A DNA stretch of 64,000 nt from Phytophthora colocasiae. Taxonomy: Eukaryota; Oomycota; Peronosporomycetes; Peronosporales; Peronosporaceae. The stretch covers positions 186,001 through 250,000 of the forward strand of contig JAGKQI010000081.1 of the NCBI GenBank assembly GCA_018806915.1, in the 5' to 3' direction. The notes under the pieces are model-generated. The model was not told the DNA's origin and ran no database searches. It saw only the letters and a program-made list of their open reading frames with translations. The stretch's first letter is position 1; each line of letters begins with the position of its first letter. This document shows, one piece after another, positions 1 to 11,789 of the stretch. The position numbers and the translations under genes were made by a program.

Positions 1-1504
1 GACGGAGATGACGATCCACCAACGAACAGTGTTCCCGCTGTCACGCAGCACAACGCTGACACTTGGAGGCTACATGTTCGATAGGAGAGGCCTCGCAATG
101 GGCAGCTTCACGACTCAGGTGCAGTACACGTCATTCGACCCGAGCATCCCGTCGTTCACGCTTACGAGCGAACTGGGCTGGGCGCCAAAGCTCAATTGCC
201 AGATCAGCCAGCCAGTGTCTCCAGTTACAGTGTTTATGCTGATCCCAGAGCTGGACGACAACGGACTGGACATTTCCATGGGGGCGAACCGCATCCTCAC
301 GCCGCAACTAACCGGCGCCATGATGTGGAGTACGCGTGATGGACTTTCAGGCTCGCTCAGTCAGGATACAGGCGCGTATAACGCCACAGCTGCTGTCGCA
401 GTGAATGGAGGAGGACCCAACGTGACGTTCCAGTTCCGTCGCGGTCTTATGGAAGCGACGACGGCCAAGCTGTCGCTGCGCGCGAGTCTGGCGACGGGCT
501 TGTCTCTTGTTGCAGGAGCGAGCAGAGAGATCTCGAACCGGACGCGACTGGCACTGGGTGTCTTGCTCGCACGTGCCGGCGTGACGCTGCGTGTGGGCTT
601 TACGCGGGGCAGTGTGCGCTTCGTGGTCCCCATTTTCCTGTCTCCGTTCTCGGCGCAGTCAGCGTTCTCTACGTTCTGTGCAGCCACTTCGCCGTTCGTG
701 GTAGCTGCAGTCGTCACACAGCTTGTGAAGCCTGCGCAGGAGCGCAAACGTCGATTGGAGCTGGAACATCGACACGATCAGCGTGTCCAGTATCTTGCAA
801 CGGCACGTCAAGGTGCTCTGGAACAGCAGAAGCTCATGCATCGTTGTGCGAAGGAGAAAACGGAGCAGGAGCAGCAGCGAGAGGACGGTAAGGGACTGGT
901 TATTCTGCTGGGCAGGTACGGCAAGAACCCCACAAGTCCGGATTCACGGGAGATCCGTGGAAACGACCTGGATATGGCTCTCCGTGCAATGCGCGAGCGA
1001 GATTTGAGCCGTGGGGTTGGGGACGAAGTGGAGACTGGCAGTGGTGATAGCATCTCACAACAGGAAGAGGAGGCGGAGCTCTTGGAGCAAAAGTGGATCG
1101 ATGTCACAGTTCCTCTTCAGTTTTTCGTCAAGGTACGATGAAGTTTTCGAGTTTTGTCTTTGTAGAGTCGAAAGTGCTAACTGGTTTCTGGTTGATTAGG
1201 ACGGAGAGTTGGCTCTGACTGCCTCGTCGAAGGCTGGACTCTTAGGATTCTACAATCCGTGTATCGGCGAAGATCTGTCGATTGCCGATGCACGAGCAGT
1301 ATCCAATTCTGCTGTGAAGCCTTTGCTGTAAGTGTTGTGATATATTCTCTGTACTTGTATCGTTACTAACTCTTTCTCTGTTGTAGCTACGTGCGTTATT
1401 CGTATGATGGCCAGGTTTTCGAGGCTACATTCGATGACGACCAAGCGGTGAGCTTGCCGTCGCGGTATGCCCAGGCCATGGGGCCCGTTGGTAATGTGTA
1501 CTAG
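1..1504 (+). CDS. DNAJC11-like protein (DUF3395), 5' truncated by window
   Basis: C-terminal part of a DNAJC11-family protein; in other eukaryotes this family is a mitochondrial J-protein associated with the MICOS/cristae machinery. The frame is open from the window edge, so the N-terminal J domain should lie upstream. Three exons are read: 1-1132, 1200-1327 and 1387-1504. Intron 1 (1133-1199) has a GCTAAC branch-like site before TTGATTAG; intron 2 (1328-1386) begins GTAAGT and has ACTAAC. Splicing keeps the frame and gives the typical C-terminal domain, with motifs such as IDVTVPLQFFVK at the exon 1-2 junction and GLLGFYNPC after it. The visible part is about 458 residues: a beta-rich middle, a charged Glu/Gln/Arg-rich helix (about residues 240-300), then DUF3395. 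It converges on the MORN gene, with 57 bp between stop codons. Mitochondrial location is inferred from the family. Confidence 0.85.
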
Positions 1505-1561
1505 ACTACGTGACATAGCAGAAGGCTCTGCGCTAGAAACTAGATGTCTAGGATTGTCAGC

Positions 1562-3852
1562 TTATTCCTGTAATGGATGAGCTTCCACCCTCACTGACTG
1601 TACGAATTGATCCACCAGCACATGAAGAGGAAGTTGCTGTTTGTTTGGTGGACTGGCCGTGTGCTGCTTGATGAAGAGCACAATGGCGATCGCGTCCAAG
1701 AACTCGGAGAATACCAGTTTTGTGCCCATGAAGAAAGCGTCCGATTCGCTGTCGTCTTCCGTTGAGTTACAGCCAGCCACACTCCGAAGCTCAGCTGTTA
1801 GAGCTGGAGCCGACGTTGCGAATGCCTCGTTTAGTGCCGAAAGAGCATCTCGGACCTGAAAGCCACTAGTGAAGACGGGTGTCTTTACAGGCGCTTGGTT
1901 ACGCAGCATGACTAACACTGACCGGATAGACACCTCCTCTTGCTTGTATTCAGGTGTCATTGGCTCCAAATCGCCGTCTTCCTCCTCATTACGGGGAGCT
2001 GAGGGTGCTACACAACTGCTGTACAAGGTTTGAAGGCGTTTGTGATGTTTCGTGAAGATATTGTGGAGATTTTTGCCCATGAGCTCTGCCCGCAGAAGTG
2101 AAAGCCACGTGGGTGAACTCGTTAAGTTTTCCTGCCGTTCACGTGTCATTTGATCAAAGAGATCGGAGAAAATGTCCGCGAGGAAGACCGTACTATCGCT
2201 GTTGGTCGAGAGCTCGACCGTACCGTTCGCTTCCACTGTCATAACCCACGAGTACGCAATACGTACGAGCAGCTCCTGAACTCCCGATACAGTAGCAGCT
2301 CGTCCCAAGGCACAACTTCCAGTCGATTCGAATCCATAGGGTGTTTACTACGATTTTCGGCCGGTAGATTGTCTAAAACGTGCTCAGGGATGTCCATTGA
2401 CGCTGCACAAGCTGAAGCACTCACTCTTTGAGCCATCCTAACGTCATGCAGCAACATTTCAAGCTGTCCACTGGTAAAGTAAAAGCCACATTGGGAGAGA
2501 AGTTGTCGACACTCGAAGACTTCAAGAAGAGTCCCGATATCACCATCACTGGAAGATCGACGGGATTCCTTGATACATCCGCGATATAACGACCGCAACT
2601 CGGTATTAAGACGTAACGCAGCATGTTCGACGGCTTTCCGAGCCTTTTCTCGCTTGGGAGTGTCTGTTATTGGCAGTAGATCGTTGATGAAAAGCATAAT
2701 CCCTGCAATACTCGAGGAAGAAGAAGAATGTGAAGGTGAAAGTACTGGAGAATCAGTTGAAACCGGTACAGTTGCTGCTGTAGCGTATGCGCCTTGAACA
2801 CTCCGATCTTGACGAAATAACCCAACGAATACCCGTCCGTCCTCATAGAAAAAGAGACCGTAGCCATCTTTGACATTCGCTTTCCACTCGCCTTCGTATC
2901 GAGCGCCATTAGCGTAAAAGAAGACGCCACGTCCATGGCGTAAACCTTCATGGAACTCTCCTTCGTACCAATTCTTGTCGTGTGGGTTAGTACAAGTTGA
3001 TTTCACATTAAGTGGGTTTAAAAGCCACACGTGACGGCCAAAACCTTCCTGGCAGTCGTTCTCCCATTGACCATCATATCTCTCTAACGGAACAGCGTCT
3101 TCTGCATTATCTGCGCTACGTAAAACCATCCACGTCATAACTCCTCGTCCACACTTGACGTCCGCCTTCCAGTCCCCAATGTACGCACTCCCATCAGCAT
3201 AATGCATGTGTCCTTTACCTTGACGTTTCCCCTCTACGAACTGCCCTTCATATCGAATATTACGATCAGCATCAAACACCAACTCTCCATATCCATGGGG
3301 AAGACCATTATCCCAAGCACCGTCATAACGGGCGTTGCTTTGCGCCAGTACCAAACCATTTCCTTCATCTGGATGATCTTCATGCGACTGATAAGCGAAT
3401 AATAAAGGTTTAGGGATCTCCTCCGTCTCTACTTCATTTTCTTCTTCATTCTTCAGTACAATTCCTCGATCTCCAGTTACGAAAACGCCTCGACCATGGC
3501 GTTTACCGCATTTCACTTCTCCCACGTAAGAACTCCCGTTAGGCCACCAGTACGTGCCTTTCCCAGTGATCTCGTTATGTGTGAAGTCCCCTTCATACAC
3601 TACGCCACGGTTATGCCATTCGATACGTCCTGTTCCTTGCATTCGACCATGGATAAAGTCACCAACGTACGTGAAACCTGTCTTGAATTCCAGTCTCCCT
3701 TTACCGTGATATACCGGTACAGCACATTCCGCTACTTGCATAGTCTCACCTTCATACGACACTACTACATTTGCCAGTACACGAGGGTCTAGAGGAGGCG
3801 AAGATGTCCATGATACAAGAGCTGGAGCCTCCATTCTCGTCTCGATATTCAC
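1562..3852 (-). CDS. MORN-repeat protein with one frameshift
   Basis: About nine MORN repeats (YxGxxxxGxxxGxG type; for example YVGDFIHGRMQGTG and YEGEFHEGLRHGRG) fill the first 350 or so residues. A Ser-rich linker and a helical C-terminal region follow. MORN repeats usually mediate membrane, lipid or cytoskeletal contacts; radial-spoke-head-like proteins have a comparable layout, but the exact role is unknown. The first frame stops near 2239 after LYREFRSCSY. The continuation, beginning QELLVRIAYSWV, lies in another frame down to 1562. The change falls at about 2262-2275, where one extra base would give an uninterrupted reading. A 73-bp GT..AG candidate intron there does not restore the frame, so an indel or sequencing error is the better explanation. 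The start at 3852 is an ATG; a second in-frame ATG lies six codons on. It is divergent from the TAPT1 gene. Confidence 0.8.
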
Positions 3853-3975
3853 GTTAAAGGTCCGTTACCGAAATGCACATGAAGCGACACCATCACTTCA
3901 ACTTGACCATTAACAAGTTAAATAACGGGATTTCAGTTATAACGTCACGCAAATATTCGCAGCCAATAGACGAAC
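3853..3975. promoter_or_regulatory. Short divergent promoter between MORN and TAPT1 genes
   Basis: Only 123 bp separate the two divergent start codons, so this interval must hold the core promoters and 5' UTRs of both genes. Visible elements are AGCCAATAG (CCAAT-like, about 3961-3969) and AACGTCACG (CRE-like, about 3940-3948). Whether either is used is not shown by the sequence. Confidence 0.5.
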
Positions 3976-5768
3976 ATGGCGTCGACCTTCGAACCGCCAT
4001 CTTCGCCGCCTTCTATGGAGCTCCCCACTGCATTCCCAGCTCTACCAGGCCATGCACAAGCAAGATCGAAGTCTCATCTAGATGTTTCCTCTACTTTATT
4101 CCATCGTAAACGAGTGATCCGTCGAAAAGCAAACAAACACGGAAGTGTCCCCAGCAGCTCCGTTAAGAACAAAAGAGCGTGTTCTGAGCCTCCCCAGAGT
4201 CGCTACAAGCCCCGCAAGCGTTGCAAACTTCGGGTCTCGTGATGAGTCTACTGGATGCAACAGTGCCAACATCGTCATTTGAGCAGAGTGACCGATCCAA
4301 GCCAAATCTTCATATCCAGACGGACTTCTCAACACCTTATGCGCCTCCTTCCCCATCGAGTTTTTCTCCTGTTGCACCGTTGGCCAGGAGCTCCCCATAT
4401 CCATTGACAACTAGAAGTGTTGATACAGAGCCGAAGATGATCCCAACGCCTTCTCCCAGGTCCGGAGGGACTGGAGTTCCAGCGAAGCCCCCAGCTCCTC
4501 ATCCATTCCGACTGTCGGACTTCTTTTACAAGGAAATTTTCGGTGTTCATGACATTAAACAGGGCGACGGAATGCACCAAGAACGTGTGCAAAACTTCTT
4601 TGTGGTACCGCTGAATACGGAGCAGTTGTTCCTGTTCGGAGTGCTGCTAGCTCTGGACAGTTTTCTTTACGTGTTCACGTACTTGCCACTGCGGATTCTG
4701 TTTGCTTGTGGATGTGCTGTGACGTCGAGTTTCCACACTAGAGTGTTCCGAAGAACCCACTTCTACGACTTGATGGTGGCTGTGATTGTGGCGGTAGGGA
4801 CGATGGTGCTGGGTCACGTCGATATGTCCAGAGTTTACCATGCCATTCGTGGCCAGGCGATGATCAAACTCTACGTGCTGTTCACTATGATCGAGATCTT
4901 CGATCGACTCTTCTCATCCCTCGGACAAGATGTGCTGGACTCTCTGTACTATACTGCAAAGTACCATCCGCGCCGTGTAACTCGAATGTTCCTGGACTTC
5001 GCAGTGGCGATCACCTATGTGGTACTGCACTCGCTTTTGCTGTTCGCTCAAGTGGTAACGTTGAACGTCGCAGTTAATTCCAGCAACACGTCATTGCTTA
5101 CGTTGCTGATTTCCAACAACTTCGCAGAGCTCAAGAGCTCAGTTTTCAAGAAATTCGAGGAGCAAAATCTCTTCCAGATCAGCTGTAGCGACATCGTCGA
5201 ACGTTTCAAGCTGCTAACAATTATTGGGCTGATCATGCTGCAATCCTCTACTGGAGATGTTGCCTGGGGAACGGTAAATTATTTTATTTGACATGGTTTT
5301 GAGTGATATCCTAACTTTTTTTGTGTGAAGGCAATGGTGTGGGTAGCTGAAATGCTGATTGACTGGCTTAAACACGCTTTCATCACGAAGTTCAACCAGA
5401 TCCCACCGACCATGTACTCGAAGTTCATCACCATCCTTTGCCGCGACCTAACGGGTTGGAAGAGTGAAGATACGATTTTGGATCACACGCACCACGTGTC
5501 GAAGCGCTTAGGGCTCATGTCGTTACCTCTGGCCTGTGTGGTAGTGCGTATGGTGTCCAAGGCGTTGAGTGAAGCCCCGATCGAGTTTCTATCTCCTCTT
5601 GGAATTCTTGTCATAGTGGCGTTTTTCCTCTGTTTGGCAGCTTTTAAAGCTCTCTTGAGCTTGGGATTGATGATCTACGCGTGCAAATCTGGTCGACTAG
5701 ATGACACTCGCCCCAAAAGTCCGCGATCTGTACGCCACCTAGAGTCTATTCACCGCTACAAGTACTAA
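3976..5768 (+). CDS. TAPT1-family multi-pass membrane protein
   Basis: TAPT1/EMP65 family (DUF747), multi-pass ER or ciliary-base membrane proteins. The recognisable core starts near 4500 with RLSDFFYKEIFG and continues with FDRLFSSLGQDVLDSLYY and IPPTMYSKF. A clear intron is at 5274-5330 (GTAAAT..CCTAAC..GAAG) and restores a continuous frame to TAA at 5766. For the N-terminus I propose another intron at 4106-4197 (GTAAAC..CCCCAG, 92 bp). It joins the ATG frame at 3976 to the core frame in the correct phase and gives 547 residues in all. Without it the first ATG in the core frame is 4242, and the frame from 3976 ends at 4242 as an overlapping upstream ORF. The first 110 or so residues are Pro/Ser-rich and probably disordered and cytosolic; several hydrophobic segments follow. 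It converges on the DHHC gene. Confidence 0.85.
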
Positions 5769-5917
5769 AATCTAAACCCTTTTAAAGAATTGATAGACAC
5801 ACATCTCACTCAATCCTTTTCACTATGAATTCTGCTGTTGTAAATAAAATATTCGCTCACCTTTGAGTTTGCTGGCAGCACACCAATTTCACAACTTCCA
5901 TTCTAGTGTACACAATA

Positions 5918-6844
5918 TCACACTGAAGCAGCTCCGTAGACATTCGGCTTTAACATATACTTCGGCGGGATTCTTCGATCAAGTGGTTGGACGACAAAGG
6001 CAGTAAACCACAGCGCATCCTGTCTACCCAGTAATCTCCCAAGTGCATGACGTATCGATGCCATACTAACATTCTCCAGTCGTATCCTTTCCCCTTTACG
6101 TTGCATGAACTCAATTGTACTCTGCTCCGTCAGAATGAGATAAATATGCCATCCCCAGAAGCAGCAAATCACCACTCCAACGACTGAAGTAGCCATGAAG
6201 GAGAACAAAACCTTGAATCGATCCAACACGATCTTCTCACGTGCTTCTGTCTCTGATTCTTCACTACTGGTCGTGAACGTCTTGACGAAGAGTCCAACTG
6301 ACAGTGCCGCCACGTAGAAACAGCTCACCCAGATGTACATCAGCAACAGCCAGAAGTGACCTATAAACGCACTACGAATCAATCTCTTCATCACCACCAC
6401 AAGCTCATTAAAAAAATACGTACGATAGTTATAGTAGCCGACACAATTATTGATCCAGGGACAATGGTGGTCCATTTCGTACACACATCGACGACATTGT
6501 CGACAGTGATGAGCTTTATAGGGCTTTTTCCTCTCGCAAGGCTCACAGAATCGCTGTCCATCTGCGTTGCTGTCACTGAGGACCAGATGCCCCTGTTCCA
6601 CGTAGCCAGGGTCACTCCAGATGGCCAGTGAGTACTGCATCAGTAGCTCCGAGGCCAGGAAGATGCTCAATAGCAAGTGGATGGGACTATTAGCTGGCAG
6701 GAACTTGGTAAAGTGCACAAATGCAATACCCATAATGAGTCCATAGCCCACAAGAACGAATAGAGGCCCCATGAGGGCCATGGTGACCATCCGCATTCCT
6801 TTAGACCTACACTTGTCGCCAAGTCGCATGTGGCGGAGGGACAC
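5918..6844 (-). CDS. DHHC-type protein S-acyltransferase
   Basis: Palmitoyltransferase that transfers a fatty acyl group to cysteines of target proteins at Golgi, ER or plasma membranes. The 308-residue protein has two hydrophobic segments (about 22-46 and 56-75), a DPG motif at 78-80, a Cys-rich zinc-binding domain (about 100-135) with the catalytic DHHC at 125-128 inside YEMDHHCPWINNCVG, two further membrane segments (about 157-180 and 213-240), and TEQSTIEF near 245, matching the family's TTxE motif. Length and topology fit small DHHC enzymes. The start ATG at 6844 has no competing upstream ATG in frame nearby. A possible 40-bp GT..AG interval after the DHHC domain is not a multiple of three, and the uninterrupted reading is fine, so no intron is called. 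Confidence 0.93.
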   Translation of the reverse strand: MSLRHMRLGDKCRSKGMRMVTMALMGPLFVLVGYGLIMGIAFVHFTKFLPANSPIHLLLSIFLASELLMQYSLAIWSDPGYVEQGHLVLSDSNADGQRFCEPCERKKPYKAHHCRQCRRCVYEMDHHCPWINNCVGYYNYRTYFFNELVVVMKRLIRSAFIGHFWLLLMYIWVSCFYVAALSVGLFVKTFTTSSEESETEAREKIVLDRFKVLFSFMATSVVGVVICCFWGWHIYLILTEQSTIEFMQRKGERIRLENVSMASIRHALGRLLGRQDALWFTAFVVQPLDRRIPPKYMLKPNVYGAASV

Positions 6845-7490
6845 AAAGTCACGCCACTAATCCGGATACCATCTCGGATGTGAACTATACATATACACTC
6901 TTGTTATTCTATTATATAGGAAATAGAAGTCAGTAAGACTTACAATTGTCTAATGAAGATCTTGTATTCGGGTAGTTTTTAGCAGTCGACTATGTACTTT
7001 ACAAGGTTCATACTATACTTACTATACGCATTACTGCCTTTGCTTCCCGCCCACCCAAGAGCCGGCCGGCCCCCCAACGCTACCAGCCAAAGAGCAGAGC
7101 GCCAGCCAAGTCCAAGCACGAGTGAAGGTGAGAAGCCCTTCTAAGCCTCTGGTCTTGCGCTGTCGTAACGCAGCAGGAAGGAGCTTCTTGCTGGGAAAAG
7201 GCTTGGAAACCAGCGGAGCCATCAATCTACTTGACAATCACTCTTGAAGAGAAAACAAAAACCAAGGTAAATAGAAACCCATTGATGGAGAAGGACAAAG
7301 GGCACAAAGAACTACAGAGGAGACTGTGCACTTTGCAACTTCCTCCTTTGTGGAGACTTTCCCCTCTCCTCTCTCGAATAGAGGACTTTTCTATCTTCAG
7401 TCAGTAGTCTCTCCTCTGTGAAATAAGAGATAAGAACGCCAAGAGTACTGACTTAACGTTCTTTGTGTTGAATAGGAATACTGCGAGTGG
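6845..7490. promoter_or_regulatory. Divergent intergenic region with likely 5'-UTR intron of the PUF gene
   Basis: No coding region is seen between the divergent DHHC and PUF genes. A candidate 5'-UTR intron on the plus strand runs 7267-7475: donor GTAAAT after ACCAAG, branch-like ACTTAAC at about 7450, acceptor TTGAATAG, 15 bases before the PUF start codon. A C/G-rich patch (7048-7090, including GCCGGCCGGCC) may be part of the promoter. Transcript data are needed to confirm. Confidence 0.4.
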
Positions 7491-10400
7491 ATGACGATGG
7501 AGTTCGCACCGGCCAGTGTGCCGGCAACAGGCAACAAGCTCTACAGCTCCTCGACGGAGAAGGACAACAGTGAGGACGGCCAGAGCGCGCCGAGTCTGAG
7601 CTTTGAGTCGTCCAATCTCTTCCGCTTTGGTAGCTCCAGCGATTTCTTCGCCCCTATGAAGTATAATGAGGACGAGCGGACGGCGGCTTCGTCTCCTACT
7701 GGAAGTGGAGAAAACAATGAAGCAAATGAGGCTGTGGCCAGTGAACTGCCGCCTCGTGCAGCTTCCCCGTCGAACCAAGTGACGCACGATCAGAAAAATG
7801 TTGTGGCTGAGAAACCTCCTCCAAGTGAGAGACCTATCGACATTAAGGTCCGGAAAGCCCGTCCACCTATGGAGATGCTGCCGTCGCACAACAGTCGACG
7901 CAAAAACAGCATTGAAATGTTCCTGTCGCAGTCACCCAGTCAGGCTTTGGGGGGAGATTTCCTCAAGTTAAGTTTGGATGATCGTCAGATGAGCCTCCAG
8001 ACGAATGAACGTGCTGCGAATACTAGCAATGGAAATGCTGCTGGAAGTGTCAACGCGTATGCGTCGGGCCAGTTCCAACTCAACCCGGTGCAGGAGTCGC
8101 CGAATGAGTACGGATTGAATAGCAGGTATCGTCACCAACAGCAACCGTCCTCTACGCAACAGGAGCGTTTCCGGTCTGGTGGACGTGACACTCAACAGCA
8201 GCATATGCCAACATCGCTTTCACTTTCGCGCTCGAGTACGGTTCCAGGTACCAGCAGTGCCCCCAATGCTGCATACAGCGGAGCATACACGCTGAGTCCG
8301 CGGATGTCATCCGAAGAGTCATGGTCGGGCAGCCAAGATGGTGACAACAACGTCATGTACCAGGAGCAGATGCACGAGTACTATGGTAACAACCAATATG
8401 CCGTTGAGCAGCAGCAGTATCGTCAGCAGCAACAGCAGTACCGATCGCCACAGACTGCAAACGGGTCGTATGGCTATGGAAACGCTCCTTCTCGGGCCCA
8501 AATGAACTCAGGTCAATGGAACCCGATGGTAGTGGGTCCACACCCACCCACTGGGATGTATGACGTTGCTGGAAACAACATGTACATGAACCCGCGCTCG
8601 AGTCCAATGAGGCACCCGCACGCGCAGGTGGGATACGCTTCGCAGCAGATGGGGATGCGCGGCGGAGGCCACACTAACAACCGTGTCCAGGGACGTAACA
8701 TGTACTCACGTATGACTCCACCACTCCCGGAGTCGTCTCCCCCTCATTCGCCTCGTAAGGGTATGGGCATGCAGATGGGGATGAAGCAATGCAAGTTCTT
8801 CCTGCAAGGTCATTGCCGTATGGGCAGCAAGTGTAAGTTTGTGCACCAGTCTGGCGCTCCAACGCCGGAGCACATGGGCGGCGGCCACCACAATTCAAAC
8901 CGTCAGAAGATGTACCAGCAGAATCGGATGATGATGTCTCCTCCTCCATCCCACATGATGCAGCAGCAGCGCCACCAAATGGGCGGAGATGATCAAATCA
9001 ACGGAGGATTTGGAGGACGTCAGCAATCTCGGATGAGTTACCGCTCGGAAAACGCTGGTGCCAGTATGAGCTTGGGCTTAATGAATGGCGGTGGTATGAG
9101 CGCACCCATGATGGGCAGCGCTGCGAATGACCCGTCAAGTCTGAGCGCTGCATTGAGTGTGGAAGACATCCAGAATCGTGTGTTCGCTATGTCGAAGGAT
9201 CAGAACGGTTGCCGGCTTCTGCAGGAGCAACTTGACTACGAAGACCGCTCCGATCTGTGCGAGGTTATCTACCAGGAATCCCTCGAGCACCTTGCTGAGA
9301 TGATGGTGGATCCGTTCGGAAACTACCTCTTCCAGAAGCTGCTCGAACGTGTGAATGAGAAGCAGCGACTTGTGATTATCCGCCGTGTGAGCTCCAACCT
9401 CGTTGCTGCTGCTCTTAACCTGCACGGTACGAGGTCGGTGCAGAAGGTGGTTGAAGTGTGCGCAACCTCGCCGGACGTTATCGAGGAGGACTACGATGAG
9501 GAAGATGGAGATGACTACGGCTTCGTGAAAGATCGTGAGGAACGTCTGGAAGGTGGTGGACGACACAGAACGACGAGCTCTACCGGACATTATTGTTGAT
9601 GCTCTTAAGGATGACGCTGTGCGTCTGTGTATTGACTCGAACGGTAACCACGTGATCCAACGTGCTCTGCAGTTTATGAAACCCGAGTACAACCAGTTTG
9701 TGTTTGATGCGGTGTGTAAGGAGTGTACGACTGTTGGAACGCACCGCCACGGATGCTGCGTCCTTCAACGTTGTCTGGATGCAGCTAACAAGGCGCAGAA
9801 GGCGGAAGTGATTGAACAAGTGGAGCGCCAGGCGATGAAGCTGATGCAGGATCCGTATGGAAACTACGTTGTGCAGTATGTCCTTGATTCTTGCACTGCT
9901 GAGGAGGCCTTTTGGTGTCATTATGAAGCCGCTGGGCCACATCCTACGAGCTCTCGGTGCAGAAATTCAGTTCAAATGTGATCGAAAAGTGCCTTCGAGA
10001 AGGCCCCCGAGCGTGTGCGTCAAAGTACATCGCTGAGATCACGGGCTGTCCCAAGATGAACAAGATGCTGCAGGATCAGTTCGCCAACTACGTGGTGCAA
10101 CGCGCTCTGTGCGTTTGTGCTGAGGAGCAGTGTCTGCTGCTTGTCAAGGCCATCCGTCCACACCTTGCAGCCATGAAGAACACGTCGGGTGGGCGTCGCA
10201 TCACTGCTCGTATCCTCAAGCGTTTCCCGAATATGGATATTAGCATGGATATGGGTATGGATATGGGCATGTCGCCTACTGCCGATAATCTCTTTGACAA
10301 TGGTACCAACGGTATGATGATGGGGCACTTGCCGGCTTCTACAATGGGCGGAGGCTACATGCACCAGCAGCACTTGCAGCCAAACCAGATGTACGGCATG

Positions 10401-10544
10401 CAAGGCGGTCACATGAACGCTTCCCACCACTTCCAAGGAGGAGGCCGTGGTAACCGCATGCCACAGATGCATGGCAATGACGGCAGTATGATGATGCTGA
10501 ATGACGCGAGTGGAATGGGCATGAACGCTACGAGTCGTGCGTAA
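7491..10544 (+). CDS. CCCH zinc-finger + Pumilio (PUF) RNA-binding protein, frameshifted
   Basis: PUF proteins bind 3' UTRs and repress or localise mRNAs. The first 550 or so residues are low complexity (Gln-, Ser-, Met- and Gly-rich) and contain one CCCH finger (CKFFLQGHCRMGSKCKFVH, about residue 434). PUF repeats begin near 9165 with FAMSKDQNGCRLLQEQL and continue with FGNYLFQKLL, HGTRSVQKVV, NGNHVIQRAL, HGCCVLQRCL, YGNYVVQYVL, SSNVIEKCL and FANYVVQRAL. A Met/Gly-rich tail follows. The repeat block is split over three frames: changes fall near 9550, near the T4 run at 9910-9913, and near 9945. Each can be explained by a one-base indel because the repeats stay recognisable across the breaks. 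A PUF gene of this kind (M90) is known from Phytophthora infestans sporulation; orthology is plausible but not proven here. It is either a working gene with assembly indels or a very recent pseudogene. Confidence 0.82.
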
Positions 10545-11027
10545 AGTGGTGGTGGGATAAAACTATGAACCAGCAGTCAGGGAATAAGCGTGTGGAGTAT
10601 GAACAACGAGCAGCTAGGAAGACCCGACAGTGCTGGAGACGCGGAGCATCCAGCGAGGAAGACGCGTGGGTATGAAGAAGGTTGATGAAGGCAAACTAGT
10701 GACAAGGAAGCAGGAAACAAGATCCAAAAGTTTTGCGCGTTTGTAGATAAGACAGATACAAAAAGAGGAATGCATGTTTAGGACTTGTATCAAAGCAAAG
10801 AACAAGGACAATGAAAAGCTCACGGCGAGCGGTAATCGAGCGCAACAGCAATTGACAACAGTATAGCTGTATTATGATACTTTTGGCAACAAGATAATCA
10901 AAATGAATGAAGATAGTTTTGAAGAAAATATCACCAATAGCCTCAGGCAAGAAGTGACCTATAAACAAAGTGCTGATAAAAGAATTAAATTCATTCCGAC
11001 CGTTGAAGAAAATCTTCAAAAGACGCC
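10545..11027. other. PUF 3' flank, no gene seen
   Basis: A/T-richer sequence after the PUF stop, presumably 3' UTR and terminator. No supported coding region, RNA gene or repeat. It ends where similarity to the ankyrin gene begins. Confidence 0.4.
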
Positions 11028-11212
11028 ATGGAACCTGCCCCTCTAACCGCGGTGACACTCGTTTTCCAGTCCAAGCACATGTTCACTACTCCCTCATGTT
11101 GCCACCTTGGACACTTTGGTAGAGGTCCCTCTCGATGTTGCGACTAAATTCGGATCGGTTCTTTTGGATCGTCAATGCATACGGCCCAAATTCCACTGCA
11201 AAAGTAGCTGAA

Positions 11213-11261
11213 GGCTCTCCTCAAGGAGAGCTCCGGTTTTTGCTATTGTCAACTTTCATTG
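11213..11261. repeat. Left terminal inverted repeat of Merlin element
   Basis: 49 bp starting GGCTCTCCTCAAGGAGAG; the outer 18 bp are themselves an imperfect palindrome. It matches the reverse complement of 12172-12220 at every position I checked. Confidence 0.92.
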
Positions 11262-11516
11262 CGTTTCGTACTCTCGACCAGCATATGATGTACATTAGTT
11301 TGTTCGGTAAAATCACAAGTATCGCTCCGGTTTTAAGCCTCAGGAACTAAAAAGTGATTGTTATTACACTTGCTGTTTGTATGCTTTAAAAGTATAGTTC
11401 CGGTTTCATTTCTCTCACACCAACCACTGCCAACCACCCACTCCCCCTCCTCGAGTCATTTTACGATTTCCAGTGACCAGTCCCCCAAGCATCAGCGCGC
11501 CTCCCCTCCAGCCCCC

Positions 11517-11771
11517 ATGTCCAGCCACCTGAGCCATCACTATGCCCCCCTCCCTACCGAACAATACGATCTCAATGCCGTCGTTGCATTGACAGCGGAT
11601 GAGATGGGGGCTGTGAGGTGGTGGCAAGAAGCAGGCGTCCTGGAGCGGGAGATGTACTGCCCAGGATGCAGGCAGCTCATGCGCGTCAAAACGTCGGCTA
11701 AGAAGCCGACGTGGAGATGTAGCAAGAGTAAAAAGCATGAAAACGGTAAAGAAGTTGTATTAGTATGCTAA
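11517..11771 (+). pseudogene. Merlin transposase N-terminal zinc-ribbon fragment
   Basis: 84 codons from ATG 11517 (MSSHLSHHYAPL) to TAA. It carries CPGCRQLM followed by WRCSKSKKHENGKE, a CxxC...C zinc-ribbon layout typical of IS1595/ISXO2 transposase N-termini (the last Cys of the usual CxxC pair is replaced by Lys). It stops 18 bases before the C-terminal fragment; the catalytic core normally between them is absent. Confidence 0.6.
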
Positions 11772-11789
11772 CAAACACTTGGCTCCGAT

